DNA of 64,000 nt from an uncultured Peptostreptococcaceae bacterium (GCA_947072565.1 CAMTIM010000046.1:1-64000), one strand, 5' to 3'; counted from the first letter of the stretch, positions 8,325 through 17,839 are shown. A program made the numbers and translations. Notes: generated by a model from the letters alone, not told the origin.

Positions 8325-10388
8325 ATGAACAGTAGCAAAATAAAAAATATACTTTTAACATTATCTATGGTTTCATTAGCTGTTTTGTTAGTAGTAATTC
8401 CTGCTACATTAACACTATATGGAGAACACCAAGGTCTATGGACAAGTTATATGCACGAAGATAAAAAAATATTAGAAAAAGATTTTTATAAAAGTAATGA
8501 CTTTGAATTTAGTATGCTTGGACCAATGTCTTGTTGGATAGCTGATAGTGTAAATAATAGAGGCGAGTCTAAAAAAGAAATTGAAGATATTAAAAAGCAA
8601 TCAAAGATCCGAATAGATAATTTATATAAAAATATGAAATTTTTAGCAATAAATACTAAAGATAATAGTTATTATAGTAATACAAAATATAAAACAGTAG
8701 AAGAATATAAGAAAAATATAGATGAATACCTTGATATAGAAATACATAAAACACCAATGGATAAATCATATAGTAAAGATATAAATGGAAAAGTAGTAAA
8801 AAATGGTGCTGGCGTAGAATACAAGCTATTAAGTGCGATAGATGGTGAAAATATGGATATATATATATCATTACCTAATCCTAAAGAATTTAAATACGAT
8901 GATGCCATATATAAGTTTTATAATTCTTACACACAAATAACAAAAGTTGTAGAAAATCTTATAGCTATAGTTATTACAAGTTTAGCAGTATTTTTAATAT
9001 CAATATTTTCTTATAAATTTTGTAAGAAGAATACTCCGAATAAACAGGGAATAATACTTAAAATTTCAAAGAAAATACCGCTAGAATTATGGTTTATGGG
9101 TATATTTATTGTAGCTATTTATTATATGCTTGTTTCATTTTCAGGATTATATAGTGGATACGGAGAGATATATGAGTATGTAGGTATGATGTCACTTGCT
9201 ATTATTGGCAATTTAATATTTATATTTATGATACATCTATTTATAAAAGTATTATTTAGTTTTGATAGTAAATTAGACTTGTTAAAAAATACTATAATAT
9301 ATAAACTATATAAATTATTAAATAAAATATATAAGGTAATTAAAAAGAATGTGGAAACTGTTCTAATTTCATCTAAGAAAATACCATTAATAAAAAGGAT
9401 AATAGGGTTATCTATATTGTTTAGTATTTGCAGCATAATTTTAGGATTATTTATAGATTCGATTTTATACGCTGGAGGAATTATTTTTATAATAACTCCA
9501 TTTATAGCTATGGGAATATTTACATGGTACATAGTTAAACAATTAACTTACTTATCTAAAATAATGGATGGAACAGAAAAAATAAAAAATGGGGAATTAA
9601 ATTATAAGATAGATACAAATGGTTATGATAATTTTACAGTTCTTGCAGAAAATATAAACAATATTGGAGATGGACTAGAAAAATCAATAGATAGCCAATT
9701 AAGAAGTGAAAGAATGAAGTCTGAACTTATAACTAATGTAAGTCATGATTTAAAAACACCTTTGACTTCCATAATAAATTATGTGGAACTTATCAAAAAA
9801 GAAGAAAATATCCAACCAGAATATATAAATGAATATGTAAATGTATTAGAAGCTAAAGGTAGGAGACTAAAAGCCTTAATAGAAGATTTATTTGAAGCTA
9901 GTAAGGCTAGTAGTGGTAATATTGAATTAAATATGGAAAAATTAGATATAAAGCAACTATTGAGACAAAGTATAGGTGAAATGGAAGAAAAATTAGGAAA
10001 TGCAAACTTAGACTTAAAGTTAAATATGCTAGATGATAAAGTATATATATATGCTGATGGAAGAAGAATGTATAGAGTATTTGAAAATCTTTTATCCAAT
10101 ATAGCAAAATATTCTCTGCACAATACTAGAGTATATATAGATTTAGTTGAAAATAATGAAAATATAAAAATTACTATGAAAAATATATCATCTTATGAAC
10201 TTAATTTTGATGTAGATGAAATAACAGAAAGGTTTAAAAGGTCTGATGAATCTAGAAATACAGAAGGTAGTGGGTTAGGTCTTGCTATTGCTAAGGACTT
10301 AGTTAAAATCCAAGGTGGGAAGTTTGATATTGAGATTGATGGAGACCTATTTAAGGCAACTTTAGAATTTAAAAGCATAACAAAATAA
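8325..10388 (+). CDS. Membrane sensor histidine kinase
   Basis: The 687-residue partner of the upstream response regulator. An N-terminal membrane segment (about 8-32) leads to an extracellular region of about 175 residues. Further membrane segments lie near 208-230, 252-272, 283-306, 357-376 and 380-402. A HAMP-like linker (about 403-455) is followed by the kinase core: phospho-accepting His in NVSHDLKTPLTSI, an N-box-like ENLLSNIAKYSLHN, and the G2 box GSGLGLAIAKDL. The Asn-rich N-box departs a little from consensus and no clear G1 DxGxG is visible (the segment reads MKNISSYEL), which may lower ATP affinity. GATGAGGGAG precedes the ATG. Confidence 0.9.
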   Translation: MNSSKIKNILLTLSMVSLAVLLVVIPATLTLYGEHQGLWTSYMHEDKKILEKDFYKSNDFEFSMLGPMSCWIADSVNNRGESKKEIEDIKKQSKIRIDNLYKNMKFLAINTKDNSYYSNTKYKTVEEYKKNIDEYLDIEIHKTPMDKSYSKDINGKVVKNGAGVEYKLLSAIDGENMDIYISLPNPKEFKYDDAIYKFYNSYTQITKVVENLIAIVITSLAVFLISIFSYKFCKKNTPNKQGIILKISKKIPLELWFMGIFIVAIYYMLVSFSGLYSGYGEIYEYVGMMSLAIIGNLIFIFMIHLFIKVLFSFDSKLDLLKNTIIYKLYKLLNKIYKVIKKNVETVLISSKKIPLIKRIIGLSILFSICSIILGLFIDSILYAGGIIFIITPFIAMGIFTWYIVKQLTYLSKIMDGTEKIKNGELNYKIDTNGYDNFTVLAENINNIGDGLEKSIDSQLRSERMKSELITNVSHDLKTPLTSIINYVELIKKEENIQPEYINEYVNVLEAKGRRLKALIEDLFEASKASSGNIELNMEKLDIKQLLRQSIGEMEEKLGNANLDLKLNMLDDKVYIYADGRRMYRVFENLLSNIAKYSLHNTRVYIDLVENNENIKITMKNISSYELNFDVDEITERFKRSDESRNTEGSGLGLAIAKDLVKIQGGKFDIEIDGDLFKATLEFKSITK

Positions 10389-10407
10389 ATAGAAACTTAA
10401 TTTATTA

Positions 10408-10444
10408 ATTACCGGTAAGATATATCTTATCGGTAATTTTTTTT
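10408..10444 (+). terminator. Intrinsic terminator of the two-component operon
   Basis: ATTACCGGTAAGA (10408-10420) pairs with TCTTATCGGTAAT (10425-10437) with a four-base loop (one G-U pair), followed by a run of T. Confidence 0.93.
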
Positions 10445-10471
10445 GATAGTAAGATTAACAGATGTTATAAT
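10443..10471 (+). promoter_or_regulatory. Sigma-A promoter of the dCMP deaminase gene
   Basis: TTGATA at 10443-10448 and TATAAT at 10466-10471 with a 17-base spacer. It sits at the end of the previous terminator's T-run and about 60 bases before the next start codon. Confidence 0.75.
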
Positions 10472-10533
10472 AGCATTAACAATAATTGAAAATACGAGAA
10501 TAGAAAATAACAGCTATGGGAGGAAAACAGGAT

Positions 10534-11052
10534 ATGAGCAAAAGAGAAGATTATATAAGTTGGGATGATTACTTTATGGGTATTGCTTTATTAGCAGGCA
10601 AAAGAAGTAAAGACCCAAGCACTCAAGTTGGAGCTTGCATAGTAAGTGCAAATAGCACAGATGGATCAAACAGTAATACTATTTTAAGTGTTGGTTACAA
10701 TGGACTTCCTATTGGTTGTTCTGATGATGAATTTCCATGGGATAATAAAGGAGACTTATTAGAAACTAAGTATCCATTTGTAGTTCACGCAGAGTTAAAT
10801 GCAATTTTAAATGCTAGAGGAAAATCACTACACGGGTCTAAGTTATACGTAGCTTTATTCCCATGTAATGAATGCTGTAAAGCTATTATTCAATCTGGAA
10901 TAAGAGAAGTGATTTTTTTATCAGATAAATATTCACAGACAGATGCAGTTAAAGCATCTAAGAGAATGTTCAGTGCAGCTGGAGTTAAATTAACTCAGCT
11001 AAATCCACAAATTAAAAAAATAGAATTATCTTTAGATATAAATACTATATAG
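10534..11052 (+). CDS. Deoxycytidylate (dCMP) deaminase
   Basis: Zinc enzyme that converts dCMP to dUMP for thymidylate synthesis. The 172 residues contain the deaminase fold with zinc ligands in HAELNAILNA (His and catalytic Glu) and PCNECCKAI (two Cys), and the nucleotide-binding KDPSTQVGACIV. Overall it resembles the ComEB/dCMP deaminase group and lacks any long DNA-uptake extension. I chose the ATG at 10534, because the upstream in-frame ATG at 10516 overlaps the ribosome site GGGAGG. A HAD phosphatase gene follows after 28 bases and is probably co-transcribed; it might act on nucleotides, but that is not shown. Confidence 0.92.
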   Translation: MSKREDYISWDDYFMGIALLAGKRSKDPSTQVGACIVSANSTDGSNSNTILSVGYNGLPIGCSDDEFPWDNKGDLLETKYPFVVHAELNAILNARGKSLHGSKLYVALFPCNECCKAIIQSGIREVIFLSDKYSQTDAVKASKRMFSAAGVKLTQLNPQIKKIELSLDINTI

Positions 11053-11080
11053 TGAAAATACAACTAGGGGGGATATTTAA

Positions 11081-11863
11081 ATGATAAAATTTATAGCAAC
11101 GGATATGGATGGAACTCTTTTAAATAAACATAATGAAATACATGATGAATTTTTTGAAATATTTGAAAAACTAGAAAATAAAAATATAACATTTGCAGCA
11201 GCTAGTGGAAGACAATATTTTAATCTTGCTAAGAGGTTTGAATCTATAAAAGATAGGATGATGTTTATAGCGGAAAACGGAACATTTGTAGTTTATAAAG
11301 GAGAAGAATTATTCATAAATGCACTAGATAAAAATGTAGCAATTGAGCTTATTGAAATTGGAAGAAAGATAGATAATGCTAATGTTATATTATGTGGGAA
11401 AAAAGCTGCATATATAGAAAATGATAATTTAGCTTTTGTAAAAGAAGTACAAAAATACTATGAAAGATATGAAATAGTTAAAGATATTAATGAAGTAGAA
11501 GATGATATATTAAAAGTTACTATATGTGATTTTTCTGGTTCACAAAATAATAGTAATTCTTATTACAATGACTATAGAGAAAAATTACAAGTTACTGTGT
11601 CTGGTGAGATTTGGCTAGATATTACAGCAAAAGGTGCTAATAAAGGTGTAGCAATTAAAGCACTACAAGAAAAGCTTGGTATAACTTTTGATGAAACTAT
11701 GGTGTTTGGAGATTATTTAAATGATTTAGAAATGATGGAAGTAGCGTATCACAGTTATGCTATGGAAAATGCTCATGAAGATTTGAAAAAAGTGGCACGA
11801 TTTACAGCCAAGAGTAATGATGAAAATGGGGTAGTTGAAGCTATAAAAAGCCATATATTTTAA
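11081..11863 (+). CDS. Cof-type HAD phosphatase
   Basis: A 260-residue haloacid-dehalogenase hydrolase of the Cof/YidA group, expected to dephosphorylate small phosphorylated metabolites (sugar phosphates, nucleotides or cofactors). Motif I is ATDMDGTLLNKHNE with the nucleophilic Asp; motif II is the Ser/Thr in AAASGRQ; a Lys lies in AKGANKGVA (motif III); and motif IV is GDYLNDLEM. The C2-type cap lies between motifs II and III. The ribosome site is GGGGGGAT. It is followed by a terminator. A related enzyme is at 14487. The exact substrate cannot be read from sequence. Confidence 0.9.
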   Translation: MIKFIATDMDGTLLNKHNEIHDEFFEIFEKLENKNITFAAASGRQYFNLAKRFESIKDRMMFIAENGTFVVYKGEELFINALDKNVAIELIEIGRKIDNANVILCGKKAAYIENDNLAFVKEVQKYYERYEIVKDINEVEDDILKVTICDFSGSQNNSNSYYNDYREKLQVTVSGEIWLDITAKGANKGVAIKALQEKLGITFDETMVFGDYLNDLEMMEVAYHSYAMENAHEDLKKVARFTAKSNDENGVVEAIKSHIF

Positions 11864-11882
11864 ATGAATATTAAACATAAAA

Positions 11883-11929
11883 AACTACTTAATTACTATA
11901 AATCAAAACATAGTATTAAGTAGTTTTTG
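11883..11929 (+). terminator. Intrinsic terminator
   Basis: ACTACTTAATTACTA pairs with TAGTATTAAGTAGT across a loop of about a dozen bases, followed by TTTTTGT. It ends the dCMP deaminase/HAD unit. Confidence 0.88.
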
Positions 11930-12052
11930 TATTATTCATAATAAAATTAAGGCAATGAATAGAATGAGGCAATAAAATATTATTTAAATTTACGTAGAAA
12001 ATATGTATAATTAAAGGGTAAACGTTGTTATTATATGTTGGGGGGCATTATT

Positions 12053-14452
12053 ATGGAAAAAATATTTAATAAAATTAATAAATATATTTTAATTGTAGAT
12101 AAGCAAGGGAATATAAAATTATGTAATGATAAACTAATGTCAAAGTTAGGTTATAGTGAGTTTGAATTATATAATTCAAATATAAATAAAGTTATATATA
12201 ATCAAGATGAAATTATAAAACAAATATTAAATATTAAAGACGATATTGATATTATATTAAATATAAATTCAAAGTCTAAAAATATAATACCTTTAAAATG
12301 TGAAGTAACAATGAGCGATTATAAGGGCGAAAAAGCACTATTTATAATAGGTGAAGATATAAATAAAAATCTATATAATAGTGATGATTTAGAAATACTG
12401 CTAGATAATATTCAAATGAATGCATGGATTAAGGATATAAATGGAAAGTATTTATATGTTAATAAAAGTCTTGCTAATTTAGCTCAAAAAGATAAAGAAG
12501 ATATAATAGGAACTTATGATAGAGACCTTTGGATAGAAGATGAATATAAAATTTATGAAAAAACAGATAGTGATATAATACAAAGTAAAGAAGGTAGGCT
12601 ATTTCAAGATGGAAATAGCAAAGATGGTTGTAAAAGACTATTTGAAACATATAAAGCTCCAATATTAGATGAAAAACAAGAGATTAAGTACATTATAGGA
12701 ATAAATAGAGACGTTACATTAAAAAAGAAAATTGAAAAAGAATTACAGAATAATTATGATAAATTAAACAGTATGAATGATATAATAAGCACCAAAAATG
12801 ATTATAAAAACATACAAGAGTTATTAAATAGTATATGTGATTATTTCTTAACTCATTTAAAAGCAGACAGTCTATGTATTATAAGTTATGATTCAATAAA
12901 AAAAGAATTAAAACCATATTTAGAAATTGGTTGCTGCGAAGATAGTTTTAAAGATTTATATTGTGTGAAGATAGATAAAGAAGAAGAAAAAGAGCTTTTT
13001 GAAAAGGAAAGCGAAGGAATAAGAGCAATAAATGAAGTGGAGCAAATGAAAAATTACACAGTTAAAGTAGATAAAGATATAAAATACTTAGGAACATATA
13101 ATATAAAATTTAAAGATGAATTTTTAGGTATACTATGTATATCATATAAAAATGGAAATAAACCAAAATTTAATCAAGATGATTTTATAAAGTCATCCTG
13201 TAGGCAGATAGCTGTATTAATAAAAAATCATAGACTTTGTGAGCAAGTGAAGATAGAAAACAAAAAGAGAAGCAATACGGAAAAAACGCTAGAATTATTT
13301 TTAAGTACAGCAGCTGATATTATGGCTATAGTAAATTTAGATGGATATTTTAAGAAAGTAACTCCAAAATGGACTGAAGTTTTGGGATGGAGTGAAGCAG
13401 AGTTATTATCTATGCATTGCAGCAAAATAATACATAAAGATGATATGTTGGTTGTGTTAAATACCATTTTTAAGGATGAAATTTCAAAATATAAACAAAA
13501 CATAAAAATGAGATGTTTATGTAAAAATAATAACTATGTATGGATAGATTGGACTAGTAAATATATAAAAGAGCATAATCATTTTATTATTACAGGTAAG
13601 GATATTACAGAAGAAAAAAAGATGGAAGAACAAAAAAATGAATTAGAAAAAGCTATCCATCTAGAAAGCATAAAAAATGAATTTTTTGCAAATATATCTC
13701 ATGAATTTAAAACTCCATTAAATATTATACTTGGATCTATGCAATTATTAAACCAAAATATACAAAACGATAATATAACGATAGATAAACTTAAAAGATG
13801 TTCAGGTACAATAAAACAAAATTCATATAGATTGTTAAGACTTGTAAATAACTTGATTGATATGAGTAGAATTGATACTGGATATTATGAACTACAACTT
13901 TCAAATAATAATATAGTTAGTATAATTGAGGATATAACTCTTTCAGTAGTACATTATGTAGAAAATAAAAATATAAGTCTTATATTTGATACCGAAGTAG
14001 AAGAAGAATTTATAGCTTGTGATCCTGATAAAATAGAGAGAATTATGCTAAATCTTTTATCCAATGCTATAAAATATACGGATGTAGGTGGAACGATAAG
14101 TGTTGATTTAAAATCAGATAACAAAAATATAATAGTATGTGTAAAAGATAATGGAGCTGGTATGCCTAATAATAAGCTTGATATAATCTTTGACAGATTT
14201 GGACAGGTCAATAGTTCGTTAACCAAAAAGTGTGAAGGTAGTGGAATTGGTTTATCTTTAGTAAAGTCACTCATAGAGATGCATGGTGGTAGCATAGATG
14301 TAAGAAGTGAAGTTGGAAAAGGGTCAGAGTTTATATTTAAACTTCCTATTTTAAAAATAAAAAATGAAGAAAATATAGTTGCATATAGAGAATCAAAGCA
14401 TACTCAAATAGAAAAATGTAATGTGGAATTTTCAGATATATATAATTTATAA
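12053..14452 (+). CDS. Soluble PAS/GAF sensor histidine kinase
   Basis: A 799-residue kinase without membrane segments, so it senses something in the cytoplasm. In order: PAS (about 1-110), a second PAS (about 115-230, ending in GINRDVTLKKKIEKEL), a GAF-like region (about 245-400), a third PAS with PAC (about 410-530, GKDITEEKKMEE), then the kinase core. The phospho-His is in ISHEFKTPLNIIL, the N-box in NLLSNAIKYT, G1 in VKDNGAGMP and G2 in GSGIGLSLVKSLIEMHGG. No response regulator is adjacent, so it is an orphan. Orphan kinases of this kind in clostridia can feed Spo0A, which is one possibility. I use the ATG at 12053 because the one at 12035 overlaps the GGGGGG ribosome site. Confidence 0.92.
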   Translation: MEKIFNKINKYILIVDKQGNIKLCNDKLMSKLGYSEFELYNSNINKVIYNQDEIIKQILNIKDDIDIILNINSKSKNIIPLKCEVTMSDYKGEKALFIIGEDINKNLYNSDDLEILLDNIQMNAWIKDINGKYLYVNKSLANLAQKDKEDIIGTYDRDLWIEDEYKIYEKTDSDIIQSKEGRLFQDGNSKDGCKRLFETYKAPILDEKQEIKYIIGINRDVTLKKKIEKELQNNYDKLNSMNDIISTKNDYKNIQELLNSICDYFLTHLKADSLCIISYDSIKKELKPYLEIGCCEDSFKDLYCVKIDKEEEKELFEKESEGIRAINEVEQMKNYTVKVDKDIKYLGTYNIKFKDEFLGILCISYKNGNKPKFNQDDFIKSSCRQIAVLIKNHRLCEQVKIENKKRSNTEKTLELFLSTAADIMAIVNLDGYFKKVTPKWTEVLGWSEAELLSMHCSKIIHKDDMLVVLNTIFKDEISKYKQNIKMRCLCKNNNYVWIDWTSKYIKEHNHFIITGKDITEEKKMEEQKNELEKAIHLESIKNEFFANISHEFKTPLNIILGSMQLLNQNIQNDNITIDKLKRCSGTIKQNSYRLLRLVNNLIDMSRIDTGYYELQLSNNNIVSIIEDITLSVVHYVENKNISLIFDTEVEEEFIACDPDKIERIMLNLLSNAIKYTDVGGTISVDLKSDNKNIIVCVKDNGAGMPNNKLDIIFDRFGQVNSSLTKKCEGSGIGLSLVKSLIEMHGGSIDVRSEVGKGSEFIFKLPILKIKNEENIVAYRESKHTQIEKCNVEFSDIYNL

Positions 14453-14486
14453 AAATAAACGTACTTTAATTATAAAGGAGCTAAAT

Positions 14487-15281
14487 ATGAAAAAATTACT
14501 GGCATCAGACATAGATGGAACTCTTTATATAAATGATAGCATTCATGAAAAAAGCATAGAATATATAAAAACTTTTAGAAAAAATGGTCACGCTTTTTTA
14601 TTATGCACAGGGCGAAACTTTGGAGGGATAAAACATTTATTTGAGGAGTATGATATAGAAGTAGATGGTTATATACTTTGCAATGGAGCAGTAGTATTAG
14701 ATAAAGACCTCAATGTAATATATAATAGATCAATAAATGATGAAGTCATAAAGCAAGTTTTTGAATGCTCAAAAGATAATACGCAATTTAATTTTTATTT
14801 TGCAGACAGTGAAAATTTATATATAGTAGATGGATACAATAATCACCCTATGCTTAGTGATGCTAACATTGATGAGAAAATGGGAGTAATAAGGATAAAA
14901 GAAGAAGAATTTTATAAAAATAAATATAGTGCTAATATTATAGGTATAGATATAAAAGACCAAAGTATAGAAAAAACAAAAATAAAAATTAATGAAATAG
15001 AAAATCAATTTTCAGATGTAGTAAGTGTATACAGAAATAAATATTTTATAGACATAGTTCCAAAAGATGCATCTAAAGCAGATGGAATTTCAAAGGTACT
15101 AAGTACTTACGGAGTTAAAGAAGATGATGTATTTGTTATAGGTGATTCATGGAATGATTTAAGTATGTTTGAAAAATATAAAAATTCATATACGTTTAAT
15201 TATGTAGAAGAAGAGTTAAAGCCTCACGTTAATAACTTAGTAAATGAGTTTCATAATTGTCTAGAAATAATTTTAAAATAA
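14487..15281 (+). CDS. Cof-type HAD phosphatase
   Basis: A second Cof/YidA-group HAD hydrolase, 264 residues, related to the one at 11081. Motif I is LASDIDGTLYIND, motif II is the Thr in LLCTGRNFGG, and motif IV is GDSWNDLSMFE; a Lys in PKDASKADG serves motif III. The start is the ATG at 14487, seven bases after AAAGGAG; the longer frame from 14421 lies mostly inside the preceding kinase gene and has no ribosome site. The gene starts 34 bases after the kinase and shares its orientation, so co-transcription is likely. Substrate unknown. Confidence 0.9.
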   Translation: MKKLLASDIDGTLYINDSIHEKSIEYIKTFRKNGHAFLLCTGRNFGGIKHLFEEYDIEVDGYILCNGAVVLDKDLNVIYNRSINDEVIKQVFECSKDNTQFNFYFADSENLYIVDGYNNHPMLSDANIDEKMGVIRIKEEEFYKNKYSANIIGIDIKDQSIEKTKIKINEIENQFSDVVSVYRNKYFIDIVPKDASKADGISKVLSTYGVKEDDVFVIGDSWNDLSMFEKYKNSYTFNYVEEELKPHVNNLVNEFHNCLEIILK

Positions 15282-15290
15282 CATATCTAA

Positions 15291-15333
15291 AAATAGCCAG
15301 TCTAAATTATAAAAATTAGGCTGGTTATTTTAT
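15291..15333 (+). terminator. Intrinsic terminator
   Basis: AAATAGCCAGTCTAA pairs with TTAGGCTGGTTATTT (one mismatch region and G-U pairs) across a loop of about ten bases and leads into TTTTATT. Confidence 0.85.
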
Positions 15334-15437
15334 TGAAATAAAAAGTAAAAAAATATAAACATATAACGATAATTTGCATATTTTGGAGTATAGAGGAAAA
15401 CCTCTAAAATATTAACTAACAAGGATGGTAATAATTA

Positions 15438-16004
15438 ATGATATATAGAAAATATGACAATAAATATGAGAGTAAATGCGATAATAGATGTAAAAATAAA
15501 AACTGCAAACCAGAATGTGACGTAGCTTACTACCAATGCAAAAATTGTAAGAAAGACTCTAAAAAATGTGATTGTTATATAGAAAAAACTTACGATCTTA
15601 TAGAAGAACTTGAAAATAAGAATGACAAATTAGAGGATACTTTAGAAAAAGCACAAACTAATCAAGCATTAGCTAATGCAAATATAGATGATGTAGGAAA
15701 TGATTTAGCGGATATAGGTAAACAATTGGCAAAATTAGCTGATGATTTATTAGCAGCTCAAAGTGACTTAGCAGATGCAATAGAAAAAGTAAATGAAGCT
15801 ATACCAAACCAAACTAAGGCTATAGAAGCTATAGACGATGCTATAAAACAACAAGAGCATATAGAGGGTATTATAGAGTGTTTAGAAGACTCATTCAAAG
15901 ATACAGTAAAATGTCTAAAAGGATCTAGCAGTAATAATTGTCCTGTATTAATACCAATGCCTTCAGATTGTTATGAATACTGTGATAAAGGACATGATTG
16001 TTAA
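15438..16004 (+). CDS. Cys-rich coiled-coil protein, possibly spore surface
   Basis: Unrecognised 188-residue protein with a striking layout. The first 50 residues are Cys- and Lys-rich (pairs such as CDNRCKNKNCKPEC and CKNCKKDSKKCDC). Residues about 52-150 form a long Ala/Asp/Leu/Lys heptad-like coiled coil. The last 40 residues hold more Cys (ECLEDS, VKCLKG, NNCPV, DCYEYCDKGHDC). About 17 Cys in a cytosolic-type protein with no signal peptide suggests disulfide cross-linking or metal binding, as in spore coat or exosporium proteins, but this is inference. It is a single-gene unit with its own hairpin afterwards. Sporulation-sigma promoter elements were sought and not convincingly found. Confidence 0.75.
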   Translation: MIYRKYDNKYESKCDNRCKNKNCKPECDVAYYQCKNCKKDSKKCDCYIEKTYDLIEELENKNDKLEDTLEKAQTNQALANANIDDVGNDLADIGKQLAKLADDLLAAQSDLADAIEKVNEAIPNQTKAIEAIDDAIKQQEHIEGIIECLEDSFKDTVKCLKGSSSNNCPVLIPMPSDCYEYCDKGHDC

Positions 16005-16090
16005 TTGTTGTAAATTAAGCGAAAATAAATACACTTCAATAAATTATAAAATATCTTGTAATATATAAAATGAAATTTTTAAAATACAAT

Positions 16091-16138
16091 TTTCATAGTA
16101 TGGTTTTCTTTATTGAAAATTATACTATGAAATTTTAT
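16091..16138 (+). terminator. Hairpin with long loop, probable terminator
   Basis: TTTCATAGTAT (16091-16101) and ATACTATGAAA (16122-16132) are perfectly complementary, with a 20-base loop, followed by TTTTATAT. It lies about 90 bases after the Cys-rich gene. The loop is longer than usual for a terminator. Confidence 0.6.
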
Positions 16139-16228
16139 ATATTATAAACAACGGTAATTAACATATATAACAAAACATGTTAAACTAAAGATAAATTATA
16201 AAATATAGAAAATCGAGGTAATAAGAAT

Positions 16229-16420
16229 ATGGATGGAACTAAAAGAAATGATATTAAAGTAGGATCTAAGGTTTTAGTAGTTCAAAAACAAGATCAACGT
16301 AGTGGTAAGTTAACTGAAGGCATAGTATCAAGAATACTTACAAATTCTCCTAACCATCATCACGGTATAAAAGTAATGCTTGAAAGTGGAATTGTTGGAA
16401 GAGTTAAGGAGATAAAGTAG
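16229..16420 (+). CDS. YwbE-family small protein
   Basis: A 63-residue basic protein matching the YwbE family (DUF2196), whose function is unknown. The recognisable core is VGSKVLVVQKQDQRSGKLT, the His-rich NSPNHHHGIKVML and the end VGRVKEIK. It looks like a small beta-barrel, perhaps nucleic-acid binding, but that is a guess from composition. A CGAGG ribosome site lies upstream. The next gene starts six bases after the stop codon, so the two are translationally close. Confidence 0.85.
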   Translation: MDGTKRNDIKVGSKVLVVQKQDQRSGKLTEGIVSRILTNSPNHHHGIKVMLESGIVGRVKEIK

Positions 16421-16426
16421 ATTAAT

Positions 16427-17203
16427 GTGAATTTAAAAAAAGTTGAATTAATAGGAGTTATTTTTTTTAGTATATTTGCATTAAGTATAAATGGAATTAC
16501 CTTTAGTGCTTTATTTGTAGTATCTACATTATGGATAATATACATAGCTATAATTTTAAATAAAATTGCTTATAGAAAAAATGAAAGATGGATTAATATA
16601 TTATGTAAAATATATAAAAGCTTAGTAATTATATTTATAATATCATTCTTTTTAATTGAAGGCGTTATTATATTTAATATCAATAAATTTAAAGAAGTAA
16701 AATACATAGAAAAATTAGAGTATATGATTGTTTTAGGAGCAGGAATTGATGGGGAAAAAGTAGGTAAAACTTTAAAATCTAGATTAGATGAAGCACTTAA
16801 ATACTATAAATTAAATAAGAGCGTAGATATTATAGTATCAGGTGGTCAAGGTAGAGATGAAATTGTATCTGAAGCTGAGGCAATGTATAGATACCTTGTA
16901 GAAAAAGGAGTAAATCAAAATCAAATTATTAAAGAAGATAAAGCTACAACAACTTTAGAAAACATAATGTTTAGCAAAGAAATTTTGAAAAATAGAAGCG
17001 ATGAAGATAAAAAAGTTTTAATAGTAACCAATGAATTCCACCTTTATAGGTCGATGCTCATAGCAAATATTTTAGATGTTAAAAATGAAGGGTTATCATC
17101 ATACACTCCTTTTAAAATTAGAGTTAATTATCTTTTAAGAGAATATCCTACTATAATAATAGACATTGTAAAATCAAATTTATATAAAGTAAAAACACAC
17201 TAA
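16427..17203 (+). CDS. DUF218 (YdcF/SanA/ElyC-like) membrane protein
   Basis: A 258-residue protein with three hydrophobic segments (about 8-25, 27-46 and 65-87), then a DUF218 domain (about 97-250). Hallmarks of the domain are the first strand YMIVLGAGIDGEKVG, the SGGQGRDE loop, SEAEAM, the KEDKATTTLENI segment and VTNEFHLYRSM. Family members such as SanA and ElyC act in envelope or cell-wall processes; biochemical function is unsettled. The start is taken as GTG 16427; AAGGAG lies about 15 bases upstream within the end of the YwbE gene, which is long, so a slightly later start is possible. A terminator overlaps the stop codon. Confidence 0.85.
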   Translation: MNLKKVELIGVIFFSIFALSINGITFSALFVVSTLWIIYIAIILNKIAYRKNERWINILCKIYKSLVIIFIISFFLIEGVIIFNINKFKEVKYIEKLEYMIVLGAGIDGEKVGKTLKSRLDEALKYYKLNKSVDIIVSGGQGRDEIVSEAEAMYRYLVEKGVNQNQIIKEDKATTTLENIMFSKEILKNRSDEDKKVLIVTNEFHLYRSMLIANILDVKNEGLSSYTPFKIRVNYLLREYPTIIIDIVKSNLYKVKTH

Positions 17204-17239
17204 AAAGCGCATTAATTTACGTTTTTTTAGTGTGTTTTT
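17191..17239 (+). terminator. Intrinsic terminator overlapping a stop codon
   Basis: AAAAACACACTAAAAA (17191-17206) pairs with TTTTTTTAGTGTGTTTTT (17222-17239). The left arm contains the TAA of the DUF218 gene. Both arms end in A or T runs, so it could work in either direction. Confidence 0.88.
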
Positions 17240-17417
17240 ACTTTGTTAAGATATAAATTAAACGATATATGAAAGTTTAGTAATTGAACATTTCAATATT
17301 GAACTATTTTTAAAAATTAAAAATATTCTTTTAATTTTTTTAACACAAATTTTACACACAAGTAGCATCAAAAAGTAATACAATTCAAAGTAAATATAAA
17401 TTTAGGGAGTGAAATAT

Positions 17418-17810
17418 ATGTATATCATAATAGCTGGATGTGGAAGAATTGGTTCAACTCTAGCACAAGAACTTATAGATGAGGGGAATGACTTAGTAAT
17501 AATAGACAGGGATAAAGGTAAACTAGATTCTCTTGGAAGTGGGTTAAACGCTACAAGGATATTAGGCATTGAATATGATATAGACATATTAAAAGAAGCG
17601 GGGATAGAACACGCAGATATGTTTTTAGCCTTAACTCAAAATGATAGTGTAAATATAACCTCGTGTCAGGTAGCGAAAAACGTATTTAACGTTAAAAAAG
17701 TTATAGCAAAAGTAGTTGATGCAAATAAAGAGAGAATATATATATCACTAAATTTGGACTATATAAATCCGATTAAATTAAGTATAGATGATTTGAAATC
17801 TAGAATTTAA
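17418..17810 (+). CDS. RCK_N-only TrkA-like potassium-uptake regulatory protein
   Basis: A 130-residue Rossmann-fold protein with the dinucleotide-binding GCGRIGS (about 7-13), the acidic strand end VIIDRDK and the later LALTQNDSVN. It matches the N-terminal RCK domain of TrkA/KtrA but lacks the C-terminal RCK_C domain. Such proteins bind NAD(H), ATP or ADP and gate the membrane partner. The start is the ATG at 17418, eight bases after GGGAG; the GTG at 17409 overlaps that site. The next gene, a full-length RCK protein, follows after 29 bases, so the pair may form mixed rings under TrkH. The stop is well formed and there is no sign of frameshift. Confidence 0.88.
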   Translation: MYIIIAGCGRIGSTLAQELIDEGNDLVIIDRDKGKLDSLGSGLNATRILGIEYDIDILKEAGIEHADMFLALTQNDSVNITSCQVAKNVFNVKKVIAKVVDANKERIYISLNLDYINPIKLSIDDLKSRI

Positions 17811-17839
17811 AAAATTATGATGTTAAAGAGGAGTAAGTT

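Noticed and set aside
15360-15437. Sporulation sigma factor promoter for the Cys-rich gene
   Set aside because: Only loose partial matches to sigma-E/K -10 boxes were found; too degenerate in AT-rich sequence to claim.
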